Source of the DNA: Thiohalomonas denitrificans
GTDB taxonomy: Bacteria; Pseudomonadota; Gammaproteobacteria; Thiohalomonadales; Thiohalomonadaceae
DNA: 64,000 nt
Direction: 5' to 3'
Assembly (NCBI RefSeq): GCF_016841685.1
Contig: NZ_JAENYR010000002.1
Coordinates: forward strand, 37,075-101,074
In this document: positions 8,480-16,700 of the stretch, piece after piece
Position numbering within the stretch: position 1 is the stretch's first letter
How the letters are laid out: each line of letters opens with the position of its first letter
Notes under the pieces: model-generated
The model's database searches: none
What the model was told of the DNA's origin: nothing
What the model saw: the letters and a program-made list of their open reading frames with translations, nothing else
Translations under genes and position numbers: made by a program

Positions 8480-9730
8480 TTAGCTCGCCTGTGCGGCTTT
8501 CCGCTCGAACCATTTGGCGGCTTCTTCGTCCCATCCATCCATGCGGATATAGGGGTTTTCGCGCGGTCGCTGGATCATGTTGGGATCAAGGTCGAGGCCG
8601 ATGCCCTCGAGGAAGTTGACCAGGCCGATACGCTCGATCATCTCGCCGGTACGCTCGTGCTCCAGGGCGTTCTCCGCGAAGAAGTCGATGATTTCGCCGG
8701 CAATCCCCTCCAGCTTTTCATACTCCTCATCGCTGTCGAGTTTCATGAACGGGATGACGACGGTACCCATCAGGTCGCCGATCTTCAGCGTACGCTTGCC
8801 GCCGATCAGCACCGAAACGCCCTTGTCGTCGCCGGGAGAGAGAGACTTGGTGAGGACATTGATACAGTGCATGCAGCGCACGCAATCCTGGTTCTTGACT
8901 TCCAGCGTGTCGTCATCATTGATGGACAAGGCCTGGGTCGGGCAGCGGGAGATGACATTGTCGACGAGCCACTTATGGCCCTTGGTTTCGACGTATTTCT
9001 TGAACTCGCCCTGATCGACCTTCATGTCGTCGCGCCAGGTACCGATAATGGCCATATCGGCCCGCTGGATGGAGTTCATGCAGTCGTTCCCGCAGCCCGA
9101 AACCTTGAACTTGAACTTGTAGGGCAGGGCGGGGCGGTGCATATCGTCCAGGAAGGCGTTGACCAGCATGCGGTGGATACGCTGTTCGTCGGCACACGAG
9201 TGCTCACAACGGGCGGAACCGACGCAGGACATACCGGTACGCACAGCGGGACCGGCTCCCCCCAGGTCGAAGCCCATCTCATTCAGCTCGTCGAACGCGG
9301 GCTGGACGTTGTCCGTGGTGCAGCCCTGGAACATGATATCGCCGGACTGGCCATGGAAGGCTATCAGGCCGGAACCGTACTGCTCCCAGATGTCACACAT
9401 CTTGCGGATGGTCTGGGTGTCATAGTGCATGCCGGCAGGCGGTTGTACACGCAACGTATGGAATTCCGCAGCATCGGGGTAGAGCGGGATTCCTTTATCG
9501 TTTTTGAGCTCGGTAAAGCGTGGAATGATTCCGCCGCCATAGCCGAGCACCCCGACGGTCCCACCTTTCCAGTAACCTTTCTTGGTTTCATAGGAGGTCT
9601 CCAGCTGTCCGAGCAGGTCGACCATCATGTTGTTGTCGTCGGCCAGTCGCTTCAGGCTGGTTACAAAGCTGGGCCAGGGTCCGGTCTCCAGTTGATCCAG
9701 CATCGGTGTTTCGTGCATCTTCTTAGCCAT
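8480..9730 (-). CDS. dsrA: Dissimilatory sulfite reductase alpha subunit, oxidative type, without adjacent dsrB
   Basis: 416 residues, the usual DsrA length. The start at 9730 is set by GGGAG six bases upstream and the typical opening MAKKMHETPMLDQLETGPWP. Siroheme-[4Fe-4S] ligands are present as C169-x5-C175 and C213-x3-C217. The inserted ferredoxin domain has C263 (RCPT) and C283-x2-C286-x2-C289, so all cluster ligands are intact. DsrA normally pairs with DsrB as a cytoplasmic alpha2beta2 enzyme that, in sulfur oxidisers, forms sulfite from persulfidic sulfur carried by DsrC. Sequence style matches gammaproteobacterial reverse-type DsrA, a judgement from memory of the family. Unusually, downstream is a hairpin and a convergent signalling gene, not dsrB; upstream is an element of repeats and hpf. 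It may be a second copy or part of a broken-up dsr cluster. Confidence 0.93.
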   Translation of the reverse strand: MAKKMHETPMLDQLETGPWPSFVTSLKRLADDNNMMVDLLGQLETSYETKKGYWKGGTVGVLGYGGGIIPRFTELKNDKGIPLYPDAAEFHTLRVQPPAGMHYDTQTIRKMCDIWEQYGSGLIAFHGQSGDIMFQGCTTDNVQPAFDELNEMGFDLGGAGPAVRTGMSCVGSARCEHSCADEQRIHRMLVNAFLDDMHRPALPYKFKFKVSGCGNDCMNSIQRADMAIIGTWRDDMKVDQGEFKKYVETKGHKWLVDNVISRCPTQALSINDDDTLEVKNQDCVRCMHCINVLTKSLSPGDDKGVSVLIGGKRTLKIGDLMGTVVIPFMKLDSDEEYEKLEGIAGEIIDFFAENALEHERTGEMIERIGLVNFLEGIGLDLDPNMIQRPRENPYIRMDGWDEEAAKWFERKAAQAS

Positions 9731-9820
9731 ATCCATCTCCCATAACGGTAAACGTGTTTTCCCAAGCCGCCGGGGTTTCCTATCCGCGGCAGTACAGGGT
9801 AGACACATTCTTAAAATGAC

Positions 9821-9840
9821 TCTAGTCAAAGTAGACTAGA
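9821..9840. promoter_or_regulatory. Inverted repeat upstream of dsrA (operator candidate)
   Basis: TCTAGTC-N6-GACTAGA is a perfect 7-bp inverted repeat about 90 bp upstream of the dsrA start. On the dsrA strand it overlaps a TTGACT that could be a -35 box, but I find no good -10 box at the right spacing. It is a candidate binding site for a dimeric regulator; the regulator is unknown. Confidence 0.35.
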
Positions 9841-9938
9841 TTGCTCGGGAATTGGCGCAATAGTCCAAAAGGGATAGGAGCCGTTTTACCTGGACTCTGG
9901 ATTTGCAACGGAATCGCACTGGAGGAAGAGACCATTGC

Positions 9939-10113
9939 TATAGGGCACTTCTGTTAATCCAGACGGCCCCGAGCCTGACGGGTCGGGTCCAAAATCGCCG
10001 ATCCCGCATTGCGCCGCTTGACAAGGGAGCCACCCTTGCCTGCGCGGCGCGCCTTGGCCTCGGTGATTTTGGACCCGACAGAATCCGCGTCGGAGTAGTA
10101 GAAGTGCCCTATA
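9939..10113. mobile_element. MITE-like palindromic element, 175 bp
   Basis: The ends are perfect 14-bp inverted repeats, TATAGGGCACTTCT (9939-9952) and AGAAGTGCCCTATA (10100-10113). Inside them a second inverted pair, GTCGGGTCCAAAATC and GATTTTGGACCCGAC, lies near 9983-9997 and 10064-10078. The centre (about 10011-10050) is again self-complementary, GCGCCGC ... GCGGCGC. The whole element can fold into one long imperfect hairpin and has no gene. Short length, terminal inverted repeats and TA at both outer ends fit a miniature element moved in trans by an IS630/Tc1-type transposase that targets TA; the family assignment is inference. It sits between dsrA and hpf, which are divergent. Confidence 0.6.
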
Positions 10114-10152
10114 ATTGGAAGAAACTCCGACACTCCCCATTCAGGAGGCGCC

Positions 10153-10740
10153 ATGCAATTGCCGCTGGAAATCACGTTTCGCGATATGGAACCGTCTCCG
10201 GCCATCGAGCAGCGCATAAGGCAAAAGGCATCCAAACTGGACCGCTACTTCGATCGGGTGATGAGTTGCCGGGTGATGGTGGAGGCACCCCATCGCCACA
10301 AGCACAAGGGCAAGCTGTATCACGTGCGGATCGATGTGACGGTCCCGGATGGGGAGCTGGTCGCGAGCCGCAGCCCGGACGAGCACCACCGTCATACCGA
10401 TATGAATGCGGTGATTCGGGATGCCTTCGACGCCATCTACAAGCAACTGGATGCCTACGTGGGCCGGTTACGCAGTGACGTCAAGCTACATGAGCCGCCA
10501 CCCCACGGTCGTGTAACGGAACTGTTTGACGACCACGGCACCATCGACGCGGCTGATGGCAGGCAGATCTATTTCCATCGCAATTCGGTCGTGGATGATG
10601 GGTTCGAGCATCTGAAGGTGGGGTCGGAGGTATGGTTTGCCGAGGAAAAGGGCGAAGAGGGACCCCAGGCCTCCACCGTGCATGTGCTCGACCACCACCA
10701 CATCTACGAAGATCCCACCCACAAGCATCCGAATCTCTAA
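10153..10740 (+). CDS. HPF/RaiA-type ribosome-associated protein fused to a cold-shock domain
   Basis: 195 residues; AGGAGG precedes the ATG by five bases. Residues 1-105 form an HPF/RaiA (sigma-54 modulation protein) beta-alpha fold, beginning PLEITFRDMEPSPAIEQRIR, of the kind that binds the 30S subunit and promotes ribosome inactivation in slow growth. Residues about 115-175 read as a cold-shock/S1-like beta barrel (GRVTELFDDHGTIDAADGRQ followed by IYFHRNSVV), with the RNP-like YFHRNSV strand. The C-terminus is His-rich. This two-domain arrangement is known in proteobacteria; it presumably combines ribosome binding with RNA binding. It stands alone between repeat elements. Confidence 0.85.
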   Translation: MQLPLEITFRDMEPSPAIEQRIRQKASKLDRYFDRVMSCRVMVEAPHRHKHKGKLYHVRIDVTVPDGELVASRSPDEHHRHTDMNAVIRDAFDAIYKQLDAYVGRLRSDVKLHEPPPHGRVTELFDDHGTIDAADGRQIYFHRNSVVDDGFEHLKVGSEVWFAEEKGEEGPQASTVHVLDHHHIYEDPTHKHPNL

Positions 10741-10752
10741 TCAAAAAGATTC

Positions 10753-11037
10753 TTAACCACGGGGTGCGCGGAGAGGGGGAAATTATTGGATACCGCAGAG
10801 GGGACAGTGGTTGAAATAGTAGTCCTCTGTGAACTCTCGGCAACTGCTCCATGCGTTGCTCTACCTCCTGCATCCATGCAGTCGTGCGACCTCTGGTGGT
10901 TAAAAGATTAACCACGGGGTACACGGGGAAAATTGAATATGACAGAGGGGATGGTGGTTGAAAATAAGTCCTGCGTGACCTCAGTGATTAAAAGTTATTT
11001 TTTGACTCACCCCGTGTGCCCCGTGGCCCCCGTGGTG
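10753..11037. repeat. Dispersed GC-rich intergenic repeat, two direct copies plus an inverted piece
   Basis: The 380-bp gap between the HPF gene and crcB has no gene. Two similar direct copies begin with TTAACCACGGGGT at 10753 and 10908 and share GACAGTGGTTGAAA/GATGGTGGTTGAAA and AGTCCT blocks about 55 bp later. A third, inverted piece (CCCCGTGTGCCCCGTGG, about 11010-11026) can pair with CCACGGGGTACACGGGG of the second copy. Such CCGTGG/CACGGGG-rich units occur as unannotated intergenic repeats in many bacteria; their role is unknown. No fluoride riboswitch motif was found before crcB. Confidence 0.6.
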
Positions 11038-11123
11038 AGCATCGCCCCTCGCGCCTCCCATCTCTCGAATCTCGTATCTTCTATCGGGTAGAATGGCTGC
11101 TTTGTCGTTAGGTGGACTGGTCG

Positions 11124-11501
11124 ATGTCGCAGGCGCTCGCCATTGCCGGCGGCGGTGCTATCGGGGCACTGCTGCGGTTCTGGGTATCCGGATGGGTCTA
11201 TAACGCCCTTGGGCGCGGTTTCCCGTGGGGCACGCTGGCCGTCAATGTCATCGGCTCCCTGGCCATGGGATGGTGCTTTATCTGGCTGGTGGAGCGCTCG
11301 ATTCTGGCGCCGGAGTGGCGAGCCTTCCTCATGGTTGGGATCCTGGGGGCCTTCACCACCTTCTCCACCTTTTCCATCGAGACGATCCACCTGCTTGAAG
11401 GCGGCGAGCCGCTCAAGGCTTTCGGCAATGTGGCATTCAGTGCCGTACTCTGCGTCGCAGCCGCCTGGGCAGGGGTATTGGCAGGGAGACAATGGCTGTG
11501 A
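11124..11501 (+). CDS. crcB: Fluoride ion exporter CrcB/Fluc
   Basis: 125 residues, the usual size. I placed the start at 11124 because AGGTGG lies eight bases upstream; a GTG twelve bases earlier has no ribosome-binding site. Four hydrophobic segments are visible, with the conserved GALLRF, NVIGSLAMG (Asn in the fluoride path) and GAFTTFSTFS (central Na+ site) motifs. The family forms dual-topology dimers in the inner membrane that let F- leave the cell. The stop overlaps the next gene by 10 bp, so the two are co-translated. Confidence 0.93.
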   Translation: MSQALAIAGGGAIGALLRFWVSGWVYNALGRGFPWGTLAVNVIGSLAMGWCFIWLVERSILAPEWRAFLMVGILGAFTTFSTFSIETIHLLEGGEPLKAFGNVAFSAVLCVAAAWAGVLAGRQWL

Positions 11502-11803
11502 AGGGTACCGAAGTGACCATCGCGCGGATCTATCTCACCGAGGGCAACAAGCAGGCCGAGGTTTTGCTCAAGCGGCTGCACGATTGGGAACAGGTTCGCG
11601 GCGTCACCATCTTTCGGGGCATTGCCGGATACGGCGAGTCGGGGAAAATCCACACCAGTAAATGGGTCGATCTCTCCCTGGATCTGCCAGTGGTGGTGGA
11701 GTTTTTCGACACACCCGAGAAGATGGAGGCCATCATCGACCACCTGGGCGACACCATCAAACCCGGCCACATGCTCACCTGGAGCGCCCGAATTAACGAC
11801 TGA
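11492..11803 (+). CDS. DUF190 family protein, partner of CrcB
   Basis: 103 residues. AGGGAG lies just upstream of the ATG, inside the crcB coding end. The sequence has the DUF190 pattern: TIARIYLTEGNKQAEVLLKR, then GVTIFRGIAGYGESGKIHTS and a final PGHMLTWSARI. The fold is PII-like (ferredoxin-like beta-alpha-beta). DUF190 proteins are often encoded next to crcB and are thought to have an accessory or regulatory role in fluoride export; the mechanism is not settled. The protein is cytosolic with no signal or membrane segment. Confidence 0.88.
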   Translation: MAVKGTEVTIARIYLTEGNKQAEVLLKRLHDWEQVRGVTIFRGIAGYGESGKIHTSKWVDLSLDLPVVVEFFDTPEKMEAIIDHLGDTIKPGHMLTWSARIND

Positions 11804-11809
11804 ATCAAT

Positions 11810-11875
11810 CGCAAACACGCAAAGGTCGCAAAGAAAGATATCTCTCTTGGCGCTCTTTGCGCCTTTGCGGTTCGC
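11810..11875. repeat. Intergenic inverted repeat of CGCAAAG type
   Basis: CGCAAAGGTCGCAAAG (from 11819) pairs with CTTTGCGCCTTTGCG (11855-11869), leaving a loop of about 20 bp. Units of this AACCGCAAAGxCGCAAAG kind are common unannotated repeats in bacterial intergenic regions. It ends about 20 bp before serS and could act as a leader hairpin or a terminator for the crcB-DUF190 pair. Confidence 0.55.
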
Positions 11876-11891
11876 AAAACAAGAAAGGTAA

Positions 11892-13178
<1,287 letters not shown>

Positions 13179-13187
13179 AAGTTGTCC

Positions 13188-13220
13188 CTAATGCCGTGGC
13201 TAACAGCCGCCGCGGCTTAG
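13188..13220 (+). terminator. Hairpin after serS
   Basis: Ten bases after the serS stop, CTAA-t-GCCGTGGC pairs with GCCGCGGC-TTAG (one bulge, one G-U pair). The position fits the end of the serS transcript, but no T-run follows, so strength is uncertain. Confidence 0.45.
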
Positions 13221-13271
13221 TCAGGAATGTCCCCTTATAAGCATTTCAGAAGCACTCCTGCTGGATGCGTG

Positions 13272-13583
13272 CCTACCGCTGAGCGAGCTGTGTCAGGCGC
13301 GTTTCACCTGGATCTCCTGGAGCGTTGTCGGGCCGATAGCGTTGTTGGGGCGTTTCCTGTCACGAGATCAAGGCAGCGATGCCCTGCTCGCGGGGGCGCA
13401 TCAATCGCTGTCCTGACGAACTCTCAGCCCCCAACTGCCCAGCCGCTTCCACTGCTTGAGCCGTTTCCCTGCTACCGCCTGGATGAGCTTCAGCCTATCG
13501 ACCTCGTTCCCGCTCATCGTAAGATCTCCCCGGTACAGCCCCACGAATTGTACGAAGGGGCCATTACTGACTTGCGCTAACAC
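13272..13583 (-). pseudogene. Decayed ISNCY (IS1202-type) transposase N-terminus
   Basis: One minus-strand frame reads LTMSGNEVDRLKLIQAVAGK then RLKQW and LGLRVRQ, matching the N-terminal helix-turn-helix of ISNCY/IS1202-group transposases (LTMSxKExDRLxVIQxV ... LGLSxRQVRRL). After VRQ the similarity moves to another frame: RLMRPREQGIAALIS, then a stop, then shifted pieces resembling RPNNAIxPTTLQEI and LTQLAQR. Several frameshifts and a stop, and the absence of the DDE core, show a dead fragment. Family recognition is from memory of conserved motifs. It lies in the 580-bp gap between serS and the giant gene. Confidence 0.6.
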
Positions 13584-13666
13584 GTTTTTTCAGAGTTGTA
13601 TATTCGTTCATTCGCTGTTAGGTTCACAGAACGCTCAGGGTTTTGTGCGTCGGATCACGGAATTTC

Positions 13667-13699
13667 GAAACGGAAACGGAAACAGAAACAGAAACGGAA
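13667..13699. repeat. Hexanucleotide tandem repeat (GAAAC[G/A]) upstream of giant gene
   Basis: Five and a half uninterrupted hexamers, GAAACG GAAACG GAAACA GAAACA GAAACG GAA, lie 59-91 bp upstream of the giant gene start. Hexamer tracts can change copy number by slippage and so alter promoter spacing or leader length. No promoter boxes are clear around it. Confidence 0.8.
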
Positions 13700-13707
13700 T
13701 AGGGGAG

Positions 13708-13725
13708 CAAAATCTTAGGATTTTG
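13708..13725. promoter_or_regulatory. Perfect hairpin in giant-gene leader
   Basis: CAAAATC-TTAG-GATTTTG is a perfect 7-bp inverted repeat with a 4-nt loop, 33 bp before the start of the giant gene. It could be an operator or an mRNA hairpin affecting translation. Function is not known. Confidence 0.4.
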
Positions 13726-13757
13726 ATGGACATCGATGCAGTCATCAGAGACCTATC

Positions 13758-16700
13758 ATGGAGAGTGAAGGCGCGCGTTGCGCCTATAGGAAGATGGCTG
13801 GGGCGAAACGGAACGTGCGCTCCGCGGCAGTCGCGCTCGTCTGTACTTTGCTGGCCGGTAAAGCGGTTGCCGGCAGTCCCACGTTTGATATCCATACCCA
13901 GTCTCCGCTGAGCGAAGGCTCCGACTCTGCCGGTTATTTATTATCCGTTAGCGATTGCACCTCTATTCTGGGGGTGACAGCGGGCGGAAACGTCATGACG
14001 CCTGCCGAAAGCATCCGTGACGCCAGCCATCCCAATGCCTGCTCGTTCCCTTTTACTGCCGATGGCAATGCCGTTTTCCAGCCGAGCGTCGATGTGGCGT
14101 TTCTTGACGGGAACTCGCAAACCTACAGCGAAACTTTGAGTTACGAATCCCACTCTCCTGATGTCTCTATCGCCGAAATCGGTGTCGCGGCCGATGATGG
14201 TGGACAGTTTGCAACGTTGACTTTGACGGCGTCCGACGACACCGATATCTCATACGTCTCCGTGGAGTTGACGGGCCTGAGAGCCTCGGATCTCAGGCGC
14301 TTCGGGGGCGTTGTCGAGAAGGCAGCAAATAGTGCGTTCGTAGAAACCAACGGTTTCGTTCGGAAGCGCCCAATCACTGACGATCAGACCGACTTCCATT
14401 TCCTTGCGCCTTTTCAGGAGACTCTCTCGGGTGAGGAGATGGCCCGGAATGCCCTGCTTTTGATAGAAGCCACGGTTGTCGATGCCTCCGGCAATCAAGC
14501 AAGCCTGTCCGAGGTCAGATACCTCGGGGAGTCGGTTTCGGAGTCGGTCAACGGATTGTATGTGGCCCCCGAATCCCTCGTTTTCTCCGATGCACTTCAA
14601 TTCGCGCGGCTGCTGCCCTCCCTGGATTACGAATTTCGGGGGTTGACCCCGGCACCCGGTGCCGGTACTGGGGTTACCTATACCTCCTCGGAGCCATCGG
14701 TCGTTGCTGTCACGTCCGATGGTTTGGTCTACCCCCTGAAGGAGACCGCTGCCGACGTAGTGGCAATCGAGGTCGCTTACCCGGGACAACCCCCCGTTCC
14801 GGTTCCGGTTACGGTCGATTATTCACGAAACTTGACCGGACTCCGCTACCAAGGACAGGAGAGTGGCCCATTCAATCTGTCACGCTTGAATGCGACATTG
14901 CCCTTGCCCGAGTTGAGCGCCGTTTTCGACGACGGCAGCACGGCGCCGCTGAACGACTCCCTGGAACTGGCCTATGAACTGCCATCGGCGTCGGAAGGCA
15001 TCATCAATGTTTCCGCCCAAGGGCAGCTAAGGGCGTCTGCCATCATCCCTCAGGAGGCGCCGGTAGTCCTTCGAGCCAGCCTGAAACGCGACCCGGGGAT
15101 ATACGTCGATATTCCCGTCACAGCGACTGACGCCCCACCGGAGATTGACATCGATGTACCTTCGCAAGCATCGGTCGGCACGGAACTGAATCTGACGCCC
15201 CAAGCCACCGATGACGTGGCCATACAGATGGTTGAGTTTTGGCTGGAGGGAAATCTCCTGGGACGTAGTGCACACTCGCCCTATCAACTTTCATTCCCCC
15301 TGTCACAGGAAATGGAGGGGCGAAGCTTCCAGTTCTCCGCCATCGCCGTGGACAGTGCGGGTCAGAAGAGCGCTCCCGCCCTTGCAACGGTAAAGGTCGT
15401 CGCCCAAAGAGAACTGGACACGCCCGAGTTCAGCTTCGAGCTCCCCGAGGACGGGAAAAGCATCGTCGAGGAGAGTCCTCTGGTCGCGGCGGTTTCGTCA
15501 CGCCTGGGCAGTATCAGCGAGCCGTTGAACGACAGTGGGATAGAGTATGTGGAGTTCTTCATGGAGGGGGAAAAGCTGGGAGAAGCTTACTATCCTCGCC
15601 TGTCGAAGCGCCCCAATCCATCGGACCCCAAGGACGAAATCCTTTTCGAAGTTTGGCAGTCGCAGCTCTCCACTCCGTCCATTAGCACGACGCAGACGAC
15701 CCGCGCTCTCTCGGCCATTGTTCACGGTAGCAACGGGTCGAGCACCAAGGCTCCTGCCAAGCTCATCAAGATCATCGGTAATGCGAAACCGACGGTTCGT
15801 ATCACCTCTCCCCTGGCTGGCTCAAGCGTCACTATCGGTCAGACGCTTCGGGTTACCGTCGACTTGGCGGATGACACATTGGCGGCAGGTACGGCTGTTC
15901 GGCTTTTGATGGATGGTCAGGCGGTTGGTACGAGGGAATACACGAAAAAAACCGAGGCCGGCGAAGGGGACCACGGTTACGGCGTAACCACCGAAACCTT
16001 TGAAATCGAAATCCGGGAAGACTGGGAGGGGCGTTCGCTCGAATTCCTGGCCGAAGCGGTTGACTATCATCAGGCCGTGAGCCAGTCGGAACCGCTTGCC
16101 GTCCCGGTCAAAATCGATCAGCCGCCGACCGTCGCCCTGGCCCATCCGGTGGACGGAGCCAGTCTCGTTGCCGGGCTGCCTGCCGAGTTGCGTGCCAGCG
16201 CATCGGACGACTTGGCGATCGAGCATTTGGATTTCTACGTCAACGACAATCTCGTCGGCAGTGACTACAGGGCGCCGTTTTCCGAGATTTACGAGACACC
16301 CGAGGAGGTATCGGGTGAGGTGCCTCTCTCGATCCACGCCGTCGCCCATGACTCGTCCGGCCAGATGGCGACCAGCAACCGTGTCAAGGTGACGCTTGGC
16401 CAGGATGCTGAACCACCGGTGGTCAACTTCGCCTCACCGGAAATCGACGAAACCGACGCGGGTGACGACATCGCCTCTATCGTGGAGGGTAGCGCCTTCG
16501 TGCTCAAGGTGACGGGCTACGACAACATAGGGGTCGGCTCGGTTGAACTTTACGGGGTCAAAAAGCTGGACGGGGCGGGGTTCCTGCTTACTGGTGATGC
16601 CAATGACCGGCTGACGGGCCAGGATTTCGCGCCTCAGTCGATTCCTGGTGTTCTGCACGCCTTTTCGGCGCTCAGGATGGTTCGCGCACCTCCTTTCAAG

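Noticed and set aside
8474..9745. 423-residue plus-strand frame
   Set aside because: Antisense of dsrA, which has all expected Cys motifs on the minus strand.
11041..11123. Fluoride riboswitch before crcB
   Set aside because: I looked for the conserved pseudoknot elements and did not find them; the region is taken by dispersed repeats.
13584..13757. Sigma-70 promoter for the giant gene
   Set aside because: TTGCGC and TATATT-like boxes exist near 13571-13600 but the spacing is poor; not strong enough to list.
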